Below, piece by piece: positions 1-6,500 of a DNA stretch of 7,444 bases. A program made the position numbers and the translations under genes. The stretch spans positions 1-7,444 of the forward strand of contig JAAEOP010000077.1 of assembly GCA_024223125.1 (NCBI GenBank), written 5' to 3'. The notes beneath the pieces were generated by a model that worked only from the letters and a program-made list of their open reading frames with translations, was not told the DNA's origin and searched no databases. The DNA comes from Chloroflexota bacterium (lineage in GTDB: Bacteria > Chloroflexota > Anaerolineae > Promineifilales > Promineifilaceae). Each line of letters opens with the position of its first letter. Position 1 is the first letter of the stretch.

Positions 1-1
1 C

Positions 2-544
2 CTGCAAATTCAGACCAGCGGCGGCTCAGACGTATATCGCGGCGTAGACCTGGATACCAACAGCAGTAGCAGCAACCTGGGCAGCACGGCCGTCTCTGTG
101 AAAGCGGTAGACCTTGCGACCGAATTTTGCACTGTTGACGGCGCTGCCTCACCCGATTATGCCGGACGCTGTTATTCCATTACCCCAACCAATAATCTGG
201 CGGCCAATGTGACGCTGTGGGCCTTAACCAGCGAAGTGCCGAGCAGAGTGACCACACCCAGCGCCTATCATTTTAGCGGCGGTGCATGGCAGGAGTTGAG
301 CGGTATTACTCGCGGAACCAATGCCAGCTATACCTGGGTAAACGGCGATACGTCGGGGTTCTCTTCGTTTTTGATGGCGGACCGCGGCAGTGCGCCCACG
401 GCCGTTTCTCTGCAATCCATCTATGCTGATGCCGATACGGCCGCGCTGCCTGTGGTTATGGTTTTGTTTTTGCTGACGGCCGTGAGTGGACTTGCATTTT
501 GGCAGCGACGTACTCTACATGGTCACAACCGGCGCAAAAGATGA
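2..544 (+). CDS. C-terminal part of a secreted, membrane-anchored surface protein (partial, 5' end outside window)
   Basis: The frame is open from the left edge to TGA at 542-544, giving 180 residues with no start codon in view. The GTG at 98 is just an internal valine, because coding sequence continues upstream of it. The visible part is Ser/Thr/Asn-rich and beta-strand-like, with two cysteines (about residues 43 and 57) that could form a disulfide. A segment around residues 70-127 (VTLWALTSEV, then AWQELSG and GFSSFLMAD) resembles the beta-sandwich found near the C-terminus of many large bacterial surface proteins. Residues 131-180 have a tripartite end: APTAVSLQSI, a hydrophobic helix at about 149-167, and a basic tail ending NRRKR. 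This fits an exported protein held in the membrane by its C-terminus, with a short cytoplasmic tail. The specific function cannot be told from this fragment. The GC-rich codons and Thr-Ala (ACGGCC) pairs match the downstream genes. Confidence 0.8.
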   Translation: MQIQTSGGSDVYRGVDLDTNSSSSNLGSTAVSVKAVDLATEFCTVDGAASPDYAGRCYSITPTNNLAANVTLWALTSEVPSRVTTPSAYHFSGGAWQELSGITRGTNASYTWVNGDTSGFSSFLMADRGSAPTAVSLQSIYADADTAALPVVMVLFLLTAVSGLAFWQRRTLHGHNRRKR

Positions 545-547
545 TAA

Positions 548-576
548 ACGGAGTGATTCCGTGAGTTAGTTTTTTT
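548..576 (+). terminator. weak candidate terminator after the first gene
   Basis: Four bases after the stop codon, ACGGA (548-552) can pair with TCCGT (558-562) across a 5-base loop. A run of seven T residues lies at 570-576. The stem is short and seven bases separate it from the T run, so this is a poor intrinsic terminator at best. It is listed because of its position just after a stop codon. Confidence 0.3.
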
Positions 577-615
577 GAAATTAACCGATCCAATTCCGTA
601 CAAAAAAAGTCTCAA

Positions 616-667
616 GCCAAAGTGGAAAATTCCATTTCTTTTGGGATCATTATTTTTCTACTTTGGC
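616..667 (+). promoter_or_regulatory. inverted repeat in the leader of the large surface-protein gene
   Basis: GCCAAAGT (616-623) is the exact reverse complement of ACTTTGGC (660-667), with 36 AT-rich bases between. It lies in the 191-base non-coding stretch 545-735, before the preferred start at 736. It could be a leader hairpin or a protein-binding site; nothing in the sequence decides. A very weak sigma-70-like pair (TTGAAA at 575-580 and TACAAA at 599-604, 18-base spacer) lies just upstream and is not strong enough to annotate alone. Confidence 0.3.
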
Positions 668-724
668 CTCAAAGTATTTTAAGGGCAGAAACAGCATGGG
701 ATGCCATCCTGTCTGCATATGATC

Positions 725-729
725 GAGGG
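725..729 (+). promoter_or_regulatory. ribosome binding site that decides the start at 736
   Basis: GAGGG at 725-729 lies six bases before the ATG at 736, whereas the earlier in-frame GTG at 622 has no purine-rich sequence at the right distance. With the good signal peptide that begins at 736, this favours 736 as the true start. Confidence 0.6.
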
Positions 730-735
730 TTAAAA

Positions 736-3700
736 ATGAATACAAAACATAAATCTAAACGACTCAATATAATTTTCTTGCAGATACCGCTGCTGGTTTC
801 TGTTCTACTCGCGTTATGCTTTTTACCGGTGATGATGGCCGCTTCGGCTTCACCTCGTGTTGAGCTTGCCGAAACGCTCAATACAGACGTTGCTGGACTA
901 GAAGTTTCCGGTGTGCTGCTTTGGCCGAATGGCGATGCATTTACCACATTCGGCGGCAATGCAATCATTCAAATTGATTTTGGCGTCATAGACTACGTTA
1001 CTTCTTGTCCCGATGGCGGTATACCCGATTTTATCTACCCATTTACCAGTGTTTACATTGTGCCCAGCGGCAGCGTAACCGTAGGCTCTACACTTAATGA
1101 TGTGTCTGATGTGCCTAATGTCGTGATGGGCGCCAGCGGCGGCCTTTTTATCAATGAAATTATCGGCGCAACCGGGCCGGTTGGCTCCATCGAGCCGGGC
1201 GTTTACGCTGTTGTTTACGATGAATGTCAAAACGGTAAACTGGATGACATAGACACGCTGTTTGATCCTGCACTTGAAGTCATTGTTCCTGTTGATTTAC
1301 CTCCCTATGCACCCATCCTCTCCATGAAAGCAGAAGCGGCCGACGCGAGAGATCATTGGGAAAGCGCGTATCATCGCCTGGGTCAGCTCTTTGTAGCGGC
1401 TGAGTTGGCAGGTCGGCTAAGTCCGAGTGATCAACTCAATCGGGTCACAACGTTTCTAAGCTCGTTTGCCGGTCGATTTTTCCAGACCGATCCTAAAAAA
1501 GCAACGTTGACTGCCATTCTTAACACAGCCAGTCATTACGGCGGCATTGCCGCCGACCCGCCAGACCCTAATTATGACCAACTAACCCCCCTGTCTCCAC
1601 GGCAAGTTCTGGACGCCCAAAGTGATGCGCCGTTGCCGTTAGCGCTGGCCGAATTAGGCATTGCCGCCGGGAACGAACAAGCGTTAGCCCAGGCATTGCT
1701 GGCTTCAATGGAACGCTACCAGGGCGCAGACAATGCCAATAGCAGTGAATGGGGACTTATTCACGCCCGCGCCATGCGCGATTACGCAACGCTGCTGATC
1801 AGCCAGCTTTCTGAAACAAATAATGGGCTGACGACAATGAGCGCCGCGCTAACGGCCGATACGACTGACTTTGACACCATGAGCGCCGAGCTGGAGACGT
1901 ATCGTCTCCAGATTGCAGCATCCGGCTTTGTCACGGAAGATGTGCAATTGGCGCGTAATTTAGGGTTGACTCCGGATGAAATTGATCAACTTGCCGCCGA
2001 TATTGTTGCCGAAGGAGACTTTTCTTTCACTGAAACCGATTTGCTCAACACATTAACCGATTTGCAAAACAATAACGCTGATCTCATAACTGAACTTGGC
2101 ATCTTGATTTCTGATACGCAGAGCATTATTGATAGTTTGGAGAACAATTCGCTCGTGGTAGACCTGACACCTGTCATCAATGCCGGCGGTCCCTATTTGG
2201 GGGTAGAGGGCGCGAGTGTAACCTTTAATGGTTCGGGGTCGGGTGGCTCTATTGCTTTGTATGAATGGGATTTGGACGGTGATGGTGACTTTAATGATGG
2301 AACTGGCATTGCGCCAACATTTGTTTATACACAGGCTTTTCAGGGATGGGTTGGCTTGCGGGCGACAAGCGATATTGGCAAACAAAATATCGGTTATGCA
2401 CCTATCACAATCGGCGCTGACAACAGCCCGCCGGTCATCGACGCCTTTGGTCCTGATCCACGTTCGGTGGAATTGACGATTGGCGCTTCACAGGTGTTTA
2501 CTGTGACGGCGTCTGACCCTGACGGCGATCCGGTAACGATCTCATGGTTTGTAGACGGTGTGTTTACCGCTTCCGGCGTTGCCTTTACTTATATCCCTAC
2601 GGATACGGGCGTTTATGCAATCGAGGCTGCCATTGCCGATAACAGCCCTCTGGGCGGGCTGGTTTCTCTGGATTGGATCGCCTACGTGCAGGCTGTTGAT
2701 GGCGACGGCGATGGATGGAGCGCCGTCCCCGATTGTGATGACAGTAATCCCAATATTCATCCGGGGCAGCCTGAAATTCTGTTCAATGGCATAGACGATG
2801 ATTGCGACGCTACGACGCCTGATATTGGTACGCCGGCTGTGGTGGATGCTGGTGTGGATATGACGGCCGTCGAAGGCGACACAATCAACCTGGCTCCAGC
2901 CACTTTTACCGACACCAATCCGGCCAATATTCACACGGCCGAAATTGATTGGGGAGATGGCACAATTATCACCGGCACAGTGAACGAGGGCGGCGGGGCA
3001 GGCACAGTCTCAGCCGCCCATGTTTACGGCGATAACGGGACCTTTAACGTTGAGGTGTGCCTGACAGATGATGAGGGCGCTGTGGGCTGCGACAGTTTGC
3101 AGGCGACCATATCTAATGCTGCGCCCGTAGTGGATTTTATAGACCTACACCGTTGGACGGCCGAATCATACCCGCCTGTTCCCGGTTTTCCGGCCGGAGA
3201 TTGGATTGTGGCGGCCGATGGCGACAGCGTATTTCAATCTCAAAACGGCCAGCCCACTTTTTTTTACAGTGATTTTGAGGTAGCAAATATAGAAGTAGAA
3301 GGACATATTCAGGTTGACGCCAACAGCGACGACGACTTCATCGGTTTTGCGTTTGGTTTTCAACCTGACGATACGCTGAATCCTAATGCAGAATATTTGC
3401 TGGTAGATTGGAAAAAAGCGAGCCAAACTTCTTCCTCCATTGGCTGCACAACGGCGCATGCGCCCGCCGGTTTGGCTGTTTCGCGCGTTTTTGGTATTCC
3501 TGACGCGGCCGAATTTTGGGCGCACGACAATTTTGATGTTCCAGACTGCACGGATTTGACCCACGGTCTGGAAGAGTTAGATCGGGCCATTAACCTGGGT
3601 AATGTTGGCTGGCAGCGTTACACAGATTACAAGTTTACTTTCCAATACAGCCCCACCCATCTGCGCGTTTTTGTGGATGATGTTTTGGAATTGGATGTCA

Positions 3701-4950
3701 GCGGTGCCTTTCCCGCCGGCCGGTTGGCATTCTTCAATTTTTCTCAGGGAGAGGTGGGATACAGTGCTTTTGAGTTGACTGAGTTAAATGCAGATGAAGG
3801 AGCGCCGGCGCAGCTTACACATACTTTTGCTGATGCGGGCATGTTAGATACGCATACGGCCGTTGTGGATTGGGGTGACGGTTCTGCGGCCGACAATGGC
3901 ACGATTGGCCTGCTCAACGGTTCAAATGTTGTGACCAGTACACATAGGTATGCTGATAATGGCGACTACACAGCCCAGATATGCGTTACCGACGATGATG
4001 ATGAGACCGACTGCAACGATATTCCCGTCACCATCTTCAATGTGCCGCCGGTGGTAAATGCCGGTGTAGACCAATCAATTAACACATCGCTTTCATTAGC
4101 CCCGGCCGAATTCAACGATCTGGGCATGATGGACACCCATACGGCAACTGTAAGTTGGGGCGACGGTATCACAGTGTCAGGCGTCGTTACCGAATATCTG
4201 GGTTCCGGTATCATTTCAGCTACGCACATCTACACCCAAAGCGGCGTTTTTGATGTGGCTGTATGCGTAACGGACAATGATGGTGCTGCTGGCTGCGACG
4301 TGATGACTGTTACAACCACAACTGAGATTGAAGCGCCATTTGTGACGGTATGGCATCAAAACACAGTGGATGAGGGGGATACCATTACCCATACGTTGAC
4401 ATTTAGCCAGAGCAATGCCGCTTATTCTCATACGGGTACGGTAGATTGGGGAGATGGGTTGGGAACACGGCCGCTGACGATTACCAATGACAGCGGCCGT
4501 TTTGGCCTTGCTTACCTCAGCTATATTTACCCGGATGATGATGTGTATACGGCAACTTTCACGATATGTAATGACGGTCAGGTCTGTGCCTCGGTTGGCG
4601 CTTTGGAGACGGTTGTTAATGTGCCGCCCATTGTGGATGCGGGTCCAGACCAGGTTGTATCGTCTACGGTTACATTGTCTGCGGTTGTTTTTACGGATAC
4701 GGGTGTTTTGGATACGCACACGGCCGTTATTGATTGGGGTGACGGTATAACTGAAACGGGTCTTGTCACCGAAACTGGCGGCGCGGGCATAGTCGTTGGC
4801 ACACACACTTACGCGCAAGCTGGCGTTTATATAGTAGAAGTTTGTGTAACAGATGATGAAAGCGGCCGTGGTTGTAGTTATTTATCAGTAACCAGAACCA
4901 GCGATATCGATCCCCTCCGTTACCTGTTTCTCCCCGTGATTACAAATTGA
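736..4950 (+). CDS. Large exported multidomain PKD-repeat protein with MopE-type motif and thrombospondin-C-like lectin domain
   Basis: 1404 residues from ATG 736. A signal peptide covers residues 1-38 (basic MNTKHKSKR, hydrophobic core, ASA cleavage site near 38). Domains in order: an unrecognised beta-rich domain (about 41-187, acidic DECQNGKLDDID at 162-173); a mostly helical region (190-472); PKD 1 (478-559, WDLDGDGDFNDG); an Ig/cadherin-like domain (564-652, SDPDGDPV); a MopE-type metal-binding motif (655-698); PKD 2 (700-797); a thrombospondin C-terminal-like jelly roll (about 803-1017); and PKD 3-6 (1018-1103, 1104-1195, 1200-1296, 1298-1388), each with a WGDG core. The tail reads DPLRYLFLPVITN. 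No hydrolase or peptidase active site is visible. The likely role is extracellular binding, adhesion or matrix formation, probably calcium-dependent; this is inference. A 79-base gap to the next gene allows co-transcription. Confidence 0.9.
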   Translation: MNTKHKSKRLNIIFLQIPLLVSVLLALCFLPVMMAASASPRVELAETLNTDVAGLEVSGVLLWPNGDAFTTFGGNAIIQIDFGVIDYVTSCPDGGIPDFIYPFTSVYIVPSGSVTVGSTLNDVSDVPNVVMGASGGLFINEIIGATGPVGSIEPGVYAVVYDECQNGKLDDIDTLFDPALEVIVPVDLPPYAPILSMKAEAADARDHWESAYHRLGQLFVAAELAGRLSPSDQLNRVTTFLSSFAGRFFQTDPKKATLTAILNTASHYGGIAADPPDPNYDQLTPLSPRQVLDAQSDAPLPLALAELGIAAGNEQALAQALLASMERYQGADNANSSEWGLIHARAMRDYATLLISQLSETNNGLTTMSAALTADTTDFDTMSAELETYRLQIAASGFVTEDVQLARNLGLTPDEIDQLAADIVAEGDFSFTETDLLNTLTDLQNNNADLITELGILISDTQSIIDSLENNSLVVDLTPVINAGGPYLGVEGASVTFNGSGSGGSIALYEWDLDGDGDFNDGTGIAPTFVYTQAFQGWVGLRATSDIGKQNIGYAPITIGADNSPPVIDAFGPDPRSVELTIGASQVFTVTASDPDGDPVTISWFVDGVFTASGVAFTYIPTDTGVYAIEAAIADNSPLGGLVSLDWIAYVQAVDGDGDGWSAVPDCDDSNPNIHPGQPEILFNGIDDDCDATTPDIGTPAVVDAGVDMTAVEGDTINLAPATFTDTNPANIHTAEIDWGDGTIITGTVNEGGGAGTVSAAHVYGDNGTFNVEVCLTDDEGAVGCDSLQATISNAAPVVDFIDLHRWTAESYPPVPGFPAGDWIVAADGDSVFQSQNGQPTFFYSDFEVANIEVEGHIQVDANSDDDFIGFAFGFQPDDTLNPNAEYLLVDWKKASQTSSSIGCTTAHAPAGLAVSRVFGIPDAAEFWAHDNFDVPDCTDLTHGLEELDRAINLGNVGWQRYTDYKFTFQYSPTHLRVFVDDVLELDVSGAFPAGRLAFFNFSQGEVGYSAFELTELNADEGAPAQLTHTFADAGMLDTHTAVVDWGDGSAADNGTIGLLNGSNVVTSTHRYADNGDYTAQICVTDDDDETDCNDIPVTIFNVPPVVNAGVDQSINTSLSLAPAEFNDLGMMDTHTATVSWGDGITVSGVVTEYLGSGIISATHIYTQSGVFDVAVCVTDNDGAAGCDVMTVTTTTEIEAPFVTVWHQNTVDEGDTITHTLTFSQSNAAYSHTGTVDWGDGLGTRPLTITNDSGRFGLAYLSYIYPDDDVYTATFTICNDGQVCASVGALETVVNVPPIVDAGPDQVVSSTVTLSAVVFTDTGVLDTHTAVIDWGDGITETGLVTETGGAGIVVGTHTYAQAGVYIVEVCVTDDESGRGCSYLSVTRTSDIDPLRYLFLPVITN
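2698..2829 (+). other. MopE-type acidic metal-binding motif (part of the large surface protein)
   Basis: Residues 655-698 follow the putative metal-binding motif of the MopE family: DGDGDGW, then DCDDSNPNIHPG, then E..FNGIDDDCD. The aspartates should coordinate a divalent cation, by analogy with calcium loops of thrombospondin type 3 and EF-hand type. Cys667 and Cys690 are placed for the family's usual disulfide. In MopE proteins this motif is often repeated; here there is one copy, linking the Ig-like domain to PKD 2. Confidence 0.85.
3142..3786 (+). other. Thrombospondin C-terminal-like lectin-fold domain (part of the large surface protein)
   Basis: Residues about 803-1017 match the TSP_C pattern in order. 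SDDDFIGFAFGFQ (864-876) corresponds to the DDDYAGFVFGYQ strand of thrombospondins. EYLLVDWKK (886-894) corresponds to YVVMWK. EFWAHD (926-931) corresponds to the LWHTG region. NVGWQRYTDYKF (956-967) corresponds to the HIGWKDYTAYRW strand. AGRLAFFNFSQGEVGYSAFEL (from 994) corresponds to AGRLGLFVFSQ..V.FSDL. The fold is an L-type-lectin-like jelly roll that in animals binds calcium and cell-surface partners. The comparison is from memory of the family. Family membership looks firm; the ligand is unknown. Confidence 0.8.
3787..4899 (+). repeat. Array of four C-terminal PKD domains (coding repeat)
   Basis: Residues 1018-1388 hold four consecutive PKD units of about 86-97 residues. Each has an HT[AG]..(D/S)WGDG core and a Y-x(5-6)-V-C-V-T-D-type strand. 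Three units (the first, second and fourth) carry a Cys pair with nine residues between (1083/1093, 1177/1187, 1370/1380), as does PKD 2 upstream (775/785). The third unit has a shorter pair (1278/1284). At the DNA level 3844-3882 and 4708-4746 agree at 35 of 39 bases, so units 1 and 4 share recent ancestry or have been homogenised. Confidence 0.85.
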
Positions 4951-4963
4951 CCATGATTTGTGA

Positions 4964-5002
4964 GATTGGAGATTGCGGCTGAAAATCTCTCAATCTCCAA
5001 TC
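4964..5002 (+). repeat. GATTGGA-type inverted repeat between the two exported-protein genes
   Basis: GATTGGAGATTG (4964-4975) is the exact reverse complement of CAATCTCCAATC (4991-5002), giving a 12-bp stem with a 15-base loop. It starts 13 bases after the upstream stop codon. There is no T run after the right arm, so it is not a normal intrinsic terminator, though it could shield the 3' end of the transcript or slow polymerase. The same heptamer unit occurs inside menD at 7155-7187, which marks it as a dispersed repeat rather than a gene-specific site. Confidence 0.8.
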
Positions 5003-5015
5003 CCTCGAAATTGAT

Positions 5016-5020
5016 AGGAG
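5016..5020 (+). promoter_or_regulatory. ribosome binding site for the propeller gene
   Basis: AGGAG at 5016-5020 lies nine bases before ATG 5030, a good spacing. A second ATG follows directly at 5033 (spacing 12), so the first is preferred. The site lies outside the neighbouring hairpin and should stay accessible. Confidence 0.75.
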
Positions 5021-5029
5021 ACAAAAAAC

Positions 5030-6340
5030 ATGATGCCCAAATTGATGATTTTATTAACGACTGCCCTATCCTTATTTGGCCTGATATCCATATCGCCGGA
5101 TACAAGCGTTGCTTTAGATAACGTCGTCCAAAACACCCCCTTCTTCCTGCCCTATGAAGGCAGTAATCAGGTGAGCGACATTGTAGTAGATGGGGCCGGA
5201 GGCGTTCACGTTTCATACAAAAGCAAGTATTCTGTTGGCGGCATCACCCCCATCTATTATGCTTATTGTGCGACTAATTGTGATGTGTTTGCCAATTGGA
5301 CAACGGTAACGGTGGGGGATGCTCGCTTGGGGGTTGCGGCCGCATTAGCCGTCACGCCGGCCGGGCAGCCGCGTCTGGTCTGGTATTATCAGCAAACAAC
5401 ATTGGGGGATGGGGATTATATTTACGCTGCTTGTGATGTCAATTGTTTGGACGCGGCCAATTGGTCGCAAGTTACTGTGGCTACAACCAAATCTAGCAGC
5501 CGTCGTAATCTGACCTTGACACCGCAGGGGCAGCCTCGTTTTGTTTACACAGACATCAGTTCGTTTCCGCCTCATAAGGGGTTGTTTTATGCTTATTGCG
5601 ATGTTAACTGTACTGTTTTGGCGAATTGGTCGGAAACGCAAATTAATGCAGCTACTGAGTTTTATGACATTGATTTGATAGCGGATTCGGCCGGTAAATT
5701 ACATTTGCTATACAACTTTGACAACAGTACGGCCGAATACGTTCAATGTGCCGCCGATTGTGATAATCCAGCAAATTGGATCGGCGAGCAGCTTTATGCA
5801 ATCGGCTTAGAGGCTGACCTTTCTCTGGCGATAACGGATAATAATCAGCCTCGGTTTGCCATTTATACCGGGTCGTTGGATCACCAGACTTACTATGCCT
5901 GGTGTGATACGGATTGCGCTACTTCGACAACAAGTTGGCAAAATTGGGGGGTGGGGTTGGCTGATTATGAGGGTGAGGAATTGGATTTGGCGCTGGACGG
6001 TCAAAACCGGCCCCATCTTGTTTACCATTCGCAAAATTTATCGTTGGGGTATGCGGCTTGCACGGCCGACTGTGACTCTACTCAATCTGTATGGCAGAAT
6101 GAATATGTGGAAACGGCCGCAGAGTTAAATGTTCTTGAACCGCCTCCACCTGGCTGTTCGCTTTCAACCTGGGATGTGGGGGAACGGCCGTCCATTGCCC
6201 TGGATAATATGGGAATATCATTTATGAGCTATGATGCCACGCAAATGCTGGGAGGCTGCACAGATATTCAAAGGGTACGTTTGACTGCGGTTGAGGTAAC
6301 GGTATCATTCTCTGTTTATTTGCCCACAATCGTTCGCTAA
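5030..6340 (+). CDS. Exported protein, probable seven-bladed beta-propeller with paired cysteines in six blades
   Basis: 436 residues. The signal peptide covers about 1-28 (hydrophobic LMILLTTALSLFGLISI, cleavage near SVA-L). The rest is a repeat array. A strand pattern L-x-x-[DT]-x-x-[GN]-x-[PV]-[RH]-[LF]-x-x-Y begins at residues 51, 106, 161, 216, 266, 320 and 389, seven copies 50-69 residues apart. After each of the first six comes Y-x-x-C-x-x-[ND]-C-x(4-8)-W, with cysteine pairs 80/84, 135/139, 190/194, 240/244, 292/296 and 344/348. The seventh copy has instead Cys376 and Cys410. Repeat size and count fit a seven-bladed propeller of the sialidase/BNR-like kind, but no Asp-box and no catalytic residues were recognised, so a binding role is more likely. 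The protein ends FSVYLPTIVR, like the tail of the upstream protein. It has a strong RBS and may be co-transcribed with its upstream neighbour. The partner or ligand is unknown. Confidence 0.85.
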   Translation: MMPKLMILLTTALSLFGLISISPDTSVALDNVVQNTPFFLPYEGSNQVSDIVVDGAGGVHVSYKSKYSVGGITPIYYAYCATNCDVFANWTTVTVGDARLGVAAALAVTPAGQPRLVWYYQQTTLGDGDYIYAACDVNCLDAANWSQVTVATTKSSSRRNLTLTPQGQPRFVYTDISSFPPHKGLFYAYCDVNCTVLANWSETQINAATEFYDIDLIADSAGKLHLLYNFDNSTAEYVQCAADCDNPANWIGEQLYAIGLEADLSLAITDNNQPRFAIYTGSLDHQTYYAWCDTDCATSTTSWQNWGVGLADYEGEELDLALDGQNRPHLVYHSQNLSLGYAACTADCDSTQSVWQNEYVETAAELNVLEPPPPGCSLSTWDVGERPSIALDNMGISFMSYDATQMLGGCTDIQRVRLTAVEVTVSFSVYLPTIVR

Positions 6341-6375
6341 TATAGTCTGGCGAAAGTGAAGTGACTTGCCAATTA

Positions 6376-6441
6376 TTGCCACAGAGATGTTCTAAGTTCA
6401 TAGAGACCACGGCAGCTTTTTCTCTATGGCCTCTGTGGCAA
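6376..6441 (+). repeat. Composite inverted repeat, probably a degenerate dispersed (MITE-like) element
   Basis: TTGCCACAGAG (6376-6386) pairs exactly with CTCTGTGGCAA (6431-6441). Inside it CATAGAGA (6399-6406) pairs with TCTCTATG (6421-6428) around a 14-base loop. The CACAGAG / CTCTGTG wording resembles short non-coding palindromic repeats that occur in many copies in some bacterial genomes; that comparison is from memory. No transposase and no clear target-site duplication are visible. It begins 35 bases after the propeller gene's stop and may act as its transcript end. Confidence 0.65.
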
Positions 6442-6500
6442 TTAGGCCAATTCCAGAAAATAATGATCCCGAATTGATGCCATTTCGGAAATTGGCTGGA

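Noticed and set aside
98..100. GTG at 98 as the start of the first gene
   Set aside because: The same frame is open to the window edge with matching composition, no ribosome binding site precedes 98, and the protein would lack a signal peptide despite its extracellular character. It is the tail of a longer gene.
622..735. Alternative GTG start at 622 for the large protein, adding 38 residues
   Set aside because: There is no ribosome binding site before 622, while ATG 736 has GAGGG at good spacing and begins a textbook signal peptide (basic start, hydrophobic core, ASA site). The added segment would bury the signal peptide.
2698..2829. Dockerin or EF-hand pair
   Set aside because: The cysteine positions and the DCDD...PG...NGIDDDCD wording fit the MopE-type motif better than a dockerin duplicate or a helix-loop-helix EF-hand.
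4216..4818. 200-codon open frame on the minus strand, and other minus-strand frames at 2542-2934 and 3166-3564
   Set aside because: They lie antisense to clear PKD and lectin coding sequence, show no recognisable domain and have the low-complexity basic composition usual for shadows of real genes.
5030..6340. Sialidase or glycosidase activity for the propeller protein
   Set aside because: No Asp-box (S-x-D-x-G-x-T-W) and no arginine triad or catalytic Tyr/Glu could be identified; only the fold class is suggested.
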